From Chloroflexota bacterium (GTDB lineage Bacteria; Chloroflexota; Anaerolineae; Anaerolineales; Villigracilaceae), in NCBI GenBank assembly GCA_016223135.1, contig JACRPQ010000006.1, positions 310,001 to 374,000 on the forward strand: DNA of 64,000 bases. The letters are read 5' to 3'. The notes under the pieces were generated by a model. That model was given only the letters and a program-made list of their open reading frames with translations. It was not told where the DNA came from and did not search any database. Within the stretch, counting starts at the first letter, position 1; each line of letters begins with the position of its first letter. Positions 33,387-40,864 of the stretch are shown here, in pieces. The translations under genes were made by a program, and so were the position numbers.

Positions 33387-33529
33387 CGAGGCATTAAGTC
33401 AAGTTCCCAAATATTGTTTTACTTGTACAACCTCGCATTGCCATGCGCATGGGCGGCGTGCTGTAAATTGCCCAATGGATCTCGGAAGATGATGTGAAAT
33501 ATATCGAGGATCACTTCTTAAACAAATAA
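33387..33529 (+). pseudogene. Short remnant of a toxin tip
   Basis: The last readable stretch, QWISEDDVKYIEDHFLNK, ends with TAA at 33527-33529, 12 bases before the next lipoprotein ATG. No core fragment precedes it. It is probably the stub of a deleted tip. Confidence 0.4.
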
Positions 33530-33541
33530 GGATAACAGACG

Positions 33542-34282
33542 ATGAAACGGCTTCGTCCTACTATTTCTATCGCCTTGGCATTTGCAATGCTATTTGCAGC
33601 TGTGTTGTCCTGTAATATAGGGAAAAGGGAAGAGCGAGCCAATCTGTATTCTCTATATTACACCATTGAACCAACCTCCCTGCTGGAATCACTCCAACGT
33701 GGAGAGGCGGCATTTACTCCTGTGAGCCAGAGACCTGAACTCATTCCTGTCGATCAAAAGGTCACCGTAAACTGGCATCAGGCAGATTATTTTTATGTTG
33801 CGAACGCTTTGTATGAAGGTGTTTTGGGGAAAACCCTGCAAGGCTGGCAGCTCAGCGGCATGGGTTTCAGTTTAGGCTGCTCCGACGTGCAAAATGGATT
33901 TCAGAACGGACGATTCGGTTTCTTTAGCGTAGTAGCGGACAACGACCAAGAATCGCGCTTGGAGCGTTCTATCAATATTGACCCAAGCAATAATTTTATA
34001 CATGTGTCGGAAACGAAATATTCCCCTAACTTGATAGATTTGAAAATCATTGATCTGACGCAAATCAAAATTTCTGCCGACCAAGCACTCCAAATTGCTG
34101 AAAGTAACGGTGGAGAAGAAAAGCGTGCCTCAGTAAAAAATGCATGTGGCATATCTTTGTTGCTTACCCTGTATCGGACAGGCAAATTGCATTGGAGAGT
34201 ATATTATGCTCGAAGCGATGACCGTACGTTGTTTTTCGACATTCTGATTGATCCATATACAGGAGAAGTCCGTTTTCCATGA
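33542..34282 (+). CDS. Lipoprotein, immunity candidate (paralogue of the one at 25057)
   Basis: 246 residues, signal peptide with lipobox AVLSC (Cys24). Same architecture and conserved blocks as the 25057 protein, including WHQADYFYVANALYEG, SLGCSDVQNGFQNGRF, INIDPSNNFIHVSETKYSPN and the final DPYTGEV. No known domain. GGATAAC lies seven bases before the ATG. It follows the stub of a tip, so its toxin is mostly gone. Confidence 0.7.
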   Translation: MKRLRPTISIALAFAMLFAAVLSCNIGKREERANLYSLYYTIEPTSLLESLQRGEAAFTPVSQRPELIPVDQKVTVNWHQADYFYVANALYEGVLGKTLQGWQLSGMGFSLGCSDVQNGFQNGRFGFFSVVADNDQESRLERSINIDPSNNFIHVSETKYSPNLIDLKIIDLTQIKISADQALQIAESNGGEEKRASVKNACGISLLLTLYRTGKLHWRVYYARSDDRTLFFDILIDPYTGEVRFP

Positions 34283-34382
34283 TTCGCTAGAGACGGCGTG
34301 CTGCCGAAAACCAGCTGATTGAAGTTATCAAGCGACGAAGTATAGTTTACCCTGAGCCGGTTAAAGGGCTGGAACAAGCCGC

Positions 34383-34883
34383 GTTGCGATGCAAAAATAC
34401 ACCATCCCCCAATCCATGAGCGTCGAATACTTCCTCGGAAACCATTTGGGGTCAACGTCTATTACGACGGACGCGAACGGCGCAAAAGTCTCCGAACTGC
34501 GCTACAAGCCGTGCCCCCTTCGTTATACTTCGGGGGTGCTACGCGAGGGTGAAGTCCGCTACGCATGGACAGCGTCCCTCTCCACCACCCCCGCCTACGA
34601 ACTGACGAAATACACCTACACCGGGCAATATTCGCACATGGACAACCCCGCCACGGCAGGCGTCACCGAAGGCTTCGGCTTGATGTTCTACAACGCCAGA
34701 TGGCTGCGCAGCGTCCCCGTAACGGAGTGGAGGGGATACGACCCGTCCCTAGGCAGGTTCGCGCAGGCGGATAGCATCGTCCCTGGCGGGGCGCAGGGGT
34801 TGGATCGGTATGCGTATGTCAATAACGATGTTCTGATCCAATCCACTGCGAGAATGGAAAACCAAAGCCATAGTATCTACTGA
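34383..34883 (+). pseudogene. Orphan Rhs module G: core with truncated tip
   Basis: Core from MQKYTIPQSMSVEYFLGNHL to DRYAYVNN, including both in-frame insertions (KPCPLRYTSGVLREGEV and LRSVPVTEWRG). Instead of the usual DPSGH motif it reads NDVLIQSTARMENQSHSIY and stops at 34881-34883, so the tip is lost. Confidence 0.72.
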
Positions 34884-34906
34884 AGCCCCAAACTTTAGGG
34901 TCAACA

Positions 34907-35378
34907 ATGGATTTTTTTCGGCTAATGATGGAAATGATAATGAATCCCTTTATGGGAGATATTATTGGCAACCCAACCTTCTCAGATCAGGACAAATTTG
35001 AAGCATACTTTGAAAGATCAAAATTATTCGATAGGTATTTGCAACTCTATAAAGAAAATGATATAGAGCTGGGCGAAGTAGGGCGTTTAGGGCTTGACAA
35101 TTCACTCGGTATAGATATTTTTATAGATAGCCACTTGCCTATTGGAGATCTCGTTATGAGAGCTGCCACTCATTCCTCTTATGTTCTTTATACAAGAAAT
35201 GGGATTAGATCCAACAAACCCAATGAATTTTGAACCTCATTTTATGAATGCGTTAATGCTCAATCACCAGGCAGAATTGTTGAAAGCCGAATACACAACG
35301 TTTCTATGGATAACTTCTGGCAATGCTAGTTATGATTTTGTGACGAACGATGCCCCAGTTCCTGGCAGAGGTGATTAA
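34907..35378 (+). pseudogene. Frameshifted small gene, former immunity candidate
   Basis: The first frame (34907-35233) starts MDFFRLMMEMIMNPFMG and has a helical, acidic body. In the overlap the +1 frame takes over with EMGLDPTNPMNFEPHFMNAL and HQAELLKAEYTTFLW to TGA at 35376-35378. The two frames join near 35195-35230, so this reads as one gene of about 155 residues with one indel. Family not recognised. Confidence 0.5.
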
Positions 35379-35436
35379 CATAGATTGGTCGGAATACTAC
35401 ACTGTCAAATTGGAGATTCGACCTGTGAGGACTCTT

Positions 35437-36018
35437 ATGAAATTAATATGTATCATGGCACTATTATCATTATTGTCCAGCTCGTGTTCACCAAAAGGAT
35501 ACTCAGGCATTAATATTGTGGTGCCGTCTGCCAAAGACGCCCTCCCTGCATTGTATAATTCTGCGATCAACTGGGATAAAGACGTTTATCTTGTTTCCAT
35601 AAGCATTCCCATCGGTCCCCCAGGTTATGTTCCCTATGCCATTGCCGTAAGTTATGAGTCCACAAATGAGAATAATAAGGAATTGTTAGTTCAACAGGAT
35701 TTAGATGGTGAAATAATTACAATTGAAAATACTTCAGGCTACAATTCAAGAAAGAAAGAGATTAAGGATGAAGACTGGATTTTAGACAGTCAAGAAATAG
35801 CAAATCAAGTTTCTAGTTTTACAAGAATTGAAGAGTTTTTTAAGAACCGAAAAGATCCCGTTTGTGGGCGTATGATTTTAAAGTATCATTTTGAATACGA
35901 TTCAACCTCCAGAAATCTTTTTTGGAGAGTGTATTTATATGATTGTGAGAACATTACTGACTCAGTGTTTGTTGATGTAGATCCTAATTCAGGGAAAGAA
36001 CTCACGCAGTTTCGATAA
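35437..36018 (+). CDS. Lipoprotein, immunity candidate
   Basis: 193 residues from the ATG at 35437. Signal peptide with lipobox SSSC (Cys17). Sequence blocks DALPALYNSAINWDKDVYLV, IGPPGYVPYAIAVSYES and VDVDPNSGKEL at the end. The closing DPxxGxx is shared with the lipoproteins at 25057 and 33542, but overall similarity is low. It has no adjacent intact toxin: upstream is the frameshifted small gene, downstream module H. Confidence 0.62.
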   Translation: MKLICIMALLSLLSSSCSPKGYSGINIVVPSAKDALPALYNSAINWDKDVYLVSISIPIGPPGYVPYAIAVSYESTNENNKELLVQQDLDGEIITIENTSGYNSRKKEIKDEDWILDSQEIANQVSSFTRIEEFFKNRKDPVCGRMILKYHFEYDSTSRNLFWRVYLYDCENITDSVFVDVDPNSGKELTQFR

Positions 36019-36078
36019 TTTGCTAATGGGTGTTGACTTCAATCATTCATTATTGAAGACCCTCATTGGCGCAAGCCT

Positions 36079-37337
36079 CACCCAATTCACCTACGACGGC
36101 GACGGGAAACGGGTAAAATCAGTTGTGGATGGCGAGACCACGTTGTTCGTGGGCAGCTACTACGAACAAAAGGGCAGCCAGGTTACAAAGTATTATTTCA
36201 CCGGAGCGACTCGCATCGTGATGCGCAAGTACACCACCCCACAGTCAATGTCTGTTGAGTATTTGCTCGGCGACCATCTGGGGTCGACGTCTATCACGAC
36301 GGACGCCAACAGCGCGAAGACTTCCGAACTGCGCTACAAGCCGTGGGATGAGATACGCTACGCATGGACCGCGTCCCTCTCCGGCCACCCCCGCCTACGA
36401 ACTGACAAAATACACCTACACCGGGCAATATTTGTACATAGACGACCCGTCCGCGGCAGGCATCACCGAAGGCTTCGGCTTGATGTCCTACAACGCCAGA
36501 TGGTATGACCCGTCGCTGGGGCGCTTTGCCCAGCCCGACACGCTCATTCCCGAGCAGATGCAGGGAGTCCAAGCGTGGGATCGGTATGCGTATGTCAATA
36601 ATAACCCTGTTCGATATACAGATCCGACTGGACATTGCATTTTCTGTAACTGGAATTTCTCAATTTCGTACAACCTTTCCGCTGCTGTCAATGCCAGGCT
36701 TAATTCAATTGGAATAAACGGTGCGGATGCCGCAAAGGTATTAGATAATACAGCAAAGGTTCTAGATGGCATTGGATTAGCAATTGACACAGCAGTGGCA
36801 GTTGGTGATGTTGCATCAGCAGTAGGCGGTGCATTAACTGGCGGATTTCTCTCCATATCCGAAGCAGGTGCTCCATCAGTAGTAACAGTACACGCAGGTG
36901 CTGCCGTTGGAATGGGGTTATTTGAGGCAAATCTCGTGACAGGATTAGCCTTAGGCGCAGGGAATGTCGCAGCTACATTCTCCTTCCTCGCTACGCAGTT
37001 TTCTGATGTAATCACAGGAGAGACTAACTCTTTCGGATCTCTTGCAATATCTTCTGATAGTGGTGTCGAATTTAACAATACAATGACTGTCGGGAGAGAC
37101 ACATTGACAAGTGAAACTTTGATGGTATCAGGCTGGCTTTCTCCTATCGGCTTAACATCTGTCCCATTAGCAGCGGCCGCGTTTGCAAACGATTTTGACT
37201 TACTATATATTGGGCCTTTCTCAACAGCACCAAAATCGTTTCCGGTGATAAACCTTAATGTCAAGCTGAATTGGGGGGGGGAGAAAAGGTACTATGAGCA
37301 TGAGCTTCAATGGGATGATAGAGAACATGTCGATTGA
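36079..37337 (+). pseudogene. Orphan Rhs module H: core with a +1 frameshift, long tip
   Basis: The core begins FTYDGDGKRVKSVVDGET and shifts frame at about 36383, where TCCGGCCACCCCC replaces TCCACCACCCCC of the other copies. The second frame continues TPAYELTKYTYTGQYLYIDD to DPTGH. The tip of about 235 residues is Ala/Gly-rich with likely amphipathic or membrane-active helices (IGLAIDTAVAVGDVASAVGG, VGMGLFEANLVTGLALGAG). It ends NLNVKLNWGGEKRYYEHELQ and HVD, overlapping the next gene by 44 bases. A run of nine G lies at 37273-37281. Confidence 0.72.
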
Positions 37338-37689
37338 GCATTTAATTGCCTTGATTGTAGTCAATATTATAGGCATCATGTTAACCGGAGGAATAATCTA
37401 TTTTGTTTTTAAAAAAACGCAAAGACCTAAGACCAAAATGGCTATTTCCATCGGAGTAGCATCCGCTTCCATTGTGCTATGGGCAACAATGTGTATTGAC
37501 CTAGGAATATATTTCTGGATTAATTCGGGCAACTTCCAATCTGTGCTAATTGCTATACCACTACTACTATTTGGAGCCCCAGCCATTCTCCTAGTGGTAT
37601 CGGTTGGCACATACGTGCAACTAATCTACCGAGAAAAAATTCAGGAATACACGAATTCCATCATTAAGAAACACACAAAATCTTCTTAA
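37294..37689 (+). CDS. Three-TM membrane protein, immunity candidate of module H
   Basis: 131 residues with three hydrophobic helices: LIALIVVNIIGIMLTGGIIYFV, SIGVASASIVLWATMCIDLGIYF and LIAIPLLLFGAPAILLVVSVGTYV. A membrane immunity protein would fit a pore-forming or membrane-targeted tip. It overlaps the 3' end of tip H. Alternative ATGs at 37300 and 37315 exist. The G-rich tract and GAGAAAAGG just upstream may include its ribosome site. Confidence 0.62.
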   Translation: MSMSFNGMIENMSIEHLIALIVVNIIGIMLTGGIIYFVFKKTQRPKTKMAISIGVASASIVLWATMCIDLGIYFWINSGNFQSVLIAIPLLLFGAPAILLVVSVGTYVQLIYREKIQEYTNSIIKKHTKSS

Positions 37690-37739
37690 ATGCTTATGAA
37701 AACAGTTACAGGGCTTTCGCTTATGCAGGAGAAGTGCTC

Positions 37740-38132
37740 ATTCTTGGTCCTGCCGTCCTGATCGGGCGCATAAATGCGGTAATCGATTGGATAGAAATCT
37801 TGCTTGTCACCAGCGCTATGCACCAGATTGACAATGCCGATGCCACGTACAAGACCATGTTCTGCACCACTGTACTGCAGCTTGACCAACTCAATGAACC
37901 GCGAGTAACGTTTGTCTTGGACGCTATCATCTACCAGCAGAAAGGCTTCAGGACTGTCTTGGATTAGCCCTTCCACCAGTTCCCATAAGCCGCGTGCTGT
38001 ATGGCGTTCGTTGCGCAGATAGTCGGTGATGACATCGTGGCTGACTTCATCCAAATGCTCGGCTAGATTTGAACCTGTGTAGTTGCCGATTGTGCAAATC
38101 AGATATTCGACATATTGTTGTTTGGTGATCAT
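37740..38132 (-). pseudogene. N-terminal fragment of an IS701-like transposase
   Basis: 131 residues matching the N-terminus of IS701-type DDE transposases: MITKQQYVEYLICTIGNYTG, SHDVITDYLRNERHTARGLW, DSPEAFLLVDDSVQDKRYSR and YSGAEHGLVRGIGIVNLVHS. Homology stops after DQDGRTKNEHF, and the frame runs into unrelated sequence at 37686. The catalytic Asp in LLVDDS remains, but the other two catalytic residues are missing. It marks the right edge of the Rhs insertion. Confidence 0.8.
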
Positions 38133-38159
38133 GACCTCATGGTATCATCTCGCCGCTCA

Positions 38160-38582
38160 AAGCGAAAGTCCTGACCAAGTCGCCACGAGCGCCCTGAGAC
38201 AGTCAGCAGACGCACTATGCCGAATGAATGAAAGCGCCCTCATCATAAAGATTGACTCGCCGCCCGGCAGGAAAATCTATGCCGGGCGGCTGAAAATTAT
38301 CGAGTTGTGGGTTGAGCCTGTCGAAACCCGGTCTTTGCCAACATCTGTTTCCACAAGCACATAAATCGCTTTACGCTCCGCACAAAACCCAAGGTGGATG
38401 TGCAGTGGAGATTGTATGCGATGGTTCACAACATCGGTAAAATCCACGCCTTCGGGGGGGATTAATTAGCCATCCACGTGAGGGAAATGGCGAGGGTATA
38501 ATCCCAACACAGTGCAAAAGTCACTCCGCCTGGCGGCGCGCGGCTTTGAAAAAAGGACTTTTTCGACAGTCTCGTTGGTGCG
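38160..38582 (+). repeat. attC-like site 6 (long form, left core replaced)
   Basis: The left arm starts at ACCAAGTCGCC without an R'' core. The rest matches site 1 with the hairpin, the transposase tail (IDSPPGRKIYAGRLK, with the 23-24 bp insertion and a frame break) and the right end CTTTTTCGACAGTCTC followed by GTTGGTGCG at 38574. A GAATGAATGAA duplication is unique to this copy. The missing left core indicates the junction of the Rhs insertion. Confidence 0.68.
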
Positions 38583-38712
38583 TTTATCTTTGAAACTCCT
38601 AACTTCTGCTTGATGGATTTACTGTTCCCTCAATATACTCAATAATGGTTTGAGAAATTGCATCCAAAAACGTGATGAACATTGCAGCAAGAATGGGTAA
38701 AGCGTCAAACTT

Positions 38713-39018
38713 ATGACAGAAATAATGATGTCAATCTTAATATCCTTCGGCGTTGGTTTTTTGTTGGCAATACCCGCGCTGATTCTAGGATATTGGCTAG
38801 GAAAGACAGGCAAGGCTCCGAATCGTTCATTAGCATCATTGTTCTTTTGCGTTGTAATGTCCCTTGTTAATCAATTCTTGTTCACAGGGGCGCCTTTTAA
38901 ATGGTTTGCATTGATAGCAATTGCTGGGTCAACTTTAGGCGTGTATAGAATGGATATGTATTGGGCGAGCAAAGACGCAAGTAAACAGACAAATAGTGAT
39001 GGCGATTCCAAGCCATAG
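38713..39018 (+). CDS. Cassette: small membrane protein, unknown
   Basis: 101 residues, not recognised. Two to three hydrophobic segments (ILISFGVGFLLAIPALILGYWLG, SLASLFFCVVMSLVNQFLF, FALIAIAGSTLGVY) and a polar Ser/Asp/Lys tail. It lies between attC-like sites 6 and 7, 130 bases after the R' core. The core match at this cassette is weak (CGCACCAAC expected, ACGCCCAAC found). Confidence 0.55.
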   Translation: MTEIMMSILISFGVGFLLAIPALILGYWLGKTGKAPNRSLASLFFCVVMSLVNQFLFTGAPFKWFALIAIAGSTLGVYRMDMYWASKDASKQTNSDGDSKP

Positions 39019-39144
39019 ACTTTTTCAAGCAAAAACGCGACCATGTTTTCCAGTCTGTTGCCAAAAAGAATGTCGTATTACAAAGATATTGTCAGTTCAG
39101 TTTAGTTCTGTAAAGTGATTAAAGAGTCTTGCGCAACACAAAAA

Positions 39145-39304
39145 CGCCCAACAAAGCGCTCTCAGAAACCAAGTCGCCACGAGCGCCCCGAGACAGTCAT
39201 CAGACGCACTATGCCGAATGAAAGCGCCTTCATCATAAAAATTGATTCGCCGCCCGGCAGCGCGGCTTTGTAAAAAGGACTTTTTCGACAGATTCGTTGG
39301 GCGC
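39145..39304 (+). repeat. attC-like site 7 (160 bp deletion form)
   Basis: R'' CGCCCAAC at 39145-39152 and R' GTTGGGCGC at 39296-39304. The left arm runs to CGCCGCCCGGCAG and then joins CGCGGCTTTG directly, removing the hairpin partner and the transposase tail by recombination between the two CCGCCCGGCAG copies. The right end is TTTTTCGACAGATTC before GTT. Confidence 0.72.
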
Positions 39305-39330
39305 TAAAGTGAAGCAGCGTTCAATAGGGA

Positions 39331-39852
39331 ATGCTCACAAAAATGGAAATAAGTTATCTTGCGAGCGGGTTGTTGCTTGAAGATGCAAATGTAGAGATAC
39401 CTTGGGGCGCCTCAGTTGAAGAACTTCGGCGTATAGCGAATCCCCTTGTGCAAGAACATTCAGATAGGATTGCGCTGTTTTGGAATGATCACTCTATATT
39501 TGGGGGGATACGATGTCAAGTCACAGCCACTTTCTTCAAGAAGAACAGAAAGAATTTACCATTAGATTATCCAAATACTGATGGACGGCTGTCTCTTGTT
39601 TCGCTAAATTTTTCTGGTCATCGCAATCAAAATCCACGGGAGCAGCACCGAAGTTTGAAGGAACATCTTATTCGAGTGATAGGGGAGCCATCATTTGATG
39701 GTCACGGTGACGCTCCATTCTCTGATTTGCCATTTACTGAATGGAATTTGGTTGACAATCTAATAGTTTTGTTTGTATTTGAACGCTTTGGTGAATATTG
39801 CACAGGAGAAGTCTGGCGTAAGCCTTTGCCGATTTGGCGACAACCAAAGTAA
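39331..39852 (+). CDS. Last cassette: hypothetical soluble protein
   Basis: 173 residues, not recognised. Alpha/beta composition with IPWGASVEELRRIANPLVQE, GGIRCQVTATFFKKNRK, LSLVSLNFSGH, HLIRVIGEPSFDGHGDAPF and NLIVLFVFERFGEYCTGEVW. No signal peptide or TM. The overall pattern, a strand-rich domain with a helix-turn around SLKEHLIRVIGEPS, recalls small immunity-type proteins but no family is assigned. The flanking cores are exact reverse complements over nine bases (39296 and 39870). Confidence 0.6.
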   Translation: MLTKMEISYLASGLLLEDANVEIPWGASVEELRRIANPLVQEHSDRIALFWNDHSIFGGIRCQVTATFFKKNRKNLPLDYPNTDGRLSLVSLNFSGHRNQNPREQHRSLKEHLIRVIGEPSFDGHGDAPFSDLPFTEWNLVDNLIVLFVFERFGEYCTGEVWRKPLPIWRQPK

Positions 39853-39869
39853 CTTTTAAGGTGAGAAGA

Positions 39870-39939
39870 GCGCCCAACAAGCGCTTCCACCTGACGCCGC
39901 TCTGCTGCACTTCGCGGCAACTGAACCGCAACGTTGAAA
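39870..39939 (+). repeat. attC-like site 8 (70 bp, classical size)
   Basis: R'' GCGCCCAAC at 39870-39878, R' GTTGAAA at 39933-39939 (degenerate). The inside has GACGCCGCTCTGCTGCACTT followed by CGCGGCAACTGAACCGCAAC, which can fold with a GCCGC/GCGGC stem. This is the size and layout of a typical integron attC and closes the array. Confidence 0.72.
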
Positions 39940-40070
39940 CTGTCGAAAAAGGGGCGAATCCATCTTAAAGCCGCTGAGTTCTATCCTTGCGAGGAGCCTC
40001 GATGGCGAAATACAAACCCTGCAACGACAATCAACTCATCACACTTGCATCTGCACAAGTGCAGGTGTGA
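39940..40070 (+). pseudogene. 5' end of an IS1182-type element
   Basis: ACTGTCGAAAAAG at 39938-39951 is the inverse of the IS-end-like CTTTTTCGACAGT found at the right side of the long attC-like sites. Sixty bases on, ATG at 40002 opens MAKYKPCNDNQLITLASAQ, resembling the MAKYK start of IS1182 transposases, and stops at 40068. The IS end abuts the R' core of site 8 directly. Confidence 0.5.
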
Positions 40071-40214
40071 TGCCCATCCCCCATGTACAGCAAGCCCGTC
40101 GCGGCATCCGGCACGCCGCCGAAGCCTGCCCTGAGTGCAATCGAAGGGCAGCCGAAGGTAAGGTTGCCTGTTCCATGCAATTCAAGAGAGTCGCCCCAAG
40201 GGGTGCAGCGCGCA

Positions 40215-40337
40215 AATTAAGTAACTCACCTTACGTAGTTTCTTCGTAGCGCGACACATCGTTCCCGAAGGGGGTACATGTCGCCTGAAAACGCGAGATA
40301 AATCTCGCGCTACCGCGTAACATCAGTTAGTAAGTTA
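40215..40337. repeat. Palindromic, MITE-like element
   Basis: The 40071-40365 stretch holds no gene. GTAACTCACCTTACG...GTAGCGCGA at 40217-40250 and its imperfect inverse at 40304-40337 have the same length (34 bases) and agree at both ends. Between them are GCGACA...TGTCGC and the hairpin CGCGAGATAAATCTCGCG. The upstream part (40110-40155) has CTGCCCTGAGTGCAATCGAA followed by GGGCAG, another small hairpin. Confidence 0.45.
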
Positions 40338-40365
40338 CAATGGGTTTCAGGAATTCCATGAAACC

Positions 40366-40695
40366 ATGAATTTCGACAAACTTGTGGAATCCATCATCAA
40401 AGAGGCGATGGAGCGCGGGGAGCTCGACAACCTGCCCGGCAAAGGCAAACCGATTGACCTTTCGGCGTATTTCGACACACCGGAAGACCTCCGCGTGGCG
40501 TATTCGGTGTTAAAGAACGCCGGGATGACCTCGCGCGAGGTGGAATTGCTCAAGGAGATCGCCGAGTTGAAGCAGGTCCATGCCGCAATGCTGGACGAGG
40601 AAAAGAAGAAGAAACTCCACAAGGAGATCGAGCAGAAACAGATCGAGTTCAGCCTGATGATGGAGAGGCAAAGGCGTCAGCGGAAGCAAAAATGA
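40366..40695 (+). CDS. DUF1992 (DnaJ-homologue subfamily C member 28-type) protein
   Basis: 109 residues. The family signature is clear: MERGELDNLPGKGKPIDLS at residues 15-33, then an aromatic (YFD) and a helical, charged C-terminus with EEKKKKLHKEIEQKQIE. Function unknown, no J-domain here. ATG at 40366 with GGAATTCC upstream. TACAAT at about 40333 may be its -10 box. Confidence 0.88.
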   Translation: MNFDKLVESIIKEAMERGELDNLPGKGKPIDLSAYFDTPEDLRVAYSVLKNAGMTSREVELLKEIAELKQVHAAMLDEEKKKKLHKEIEQKQIEFSLMMERQRRQRKQK

Positions 40696-40747
40696 CTCGG
40701 ACGGAAACAGGCGGGGGCGGAGAAAGAGGCGTGTGGGGCAAGAGAAT

Positions 40748-40801
40748 GTCCCGAAGGTTTTCGGGGCGCAGTTCAAGTAATCCGCAGAAACCTTCGGGAC
40801 G
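40748..40801. repeat. GTCCCGAAGGTTT inverted repeat
   Basis: GTCCCGAAGGTTTT and AAACCTTCGGGAC flank about 28 bases. The same arms form a compact hairpin at 44878-44909. It could terminate the DUF1992 transcript or be a mobile palindrome. Confidence 0.5.
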
Positions 40802-40829
40802 GTTAGAATCCAAATTGAAAATTGCTGGC

Positions 40830-40858
40830 TTTACAAATCGTCCCTGCCCTGCTATACT
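40830..40858 (+). promoter_or_regulatory. Sigma-70-type promoter
   Basis: TTTACA at 40830-40835 and TATACT at 40853-40858, 17 bases apart. It would start transcription at about 40865. Confidence 0.65.
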
Positions 40859-40864
40859 TCCCAT

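Noticed and set aside
17631-39304. The repeated units as a CRISPR array or phage-type direct repeats
   Set aside because: Units are 127-425 bp, spaced by whole genes of 500-700 bp, and have matched core ends. There are no short regular spacers and no cas genes.
40071-40365. Small ORFs in the repeat zone at the right island edge
   Set aside because: They consist of hairpin repeats and an IS 5' end, with no ribosome sites or coding bias.
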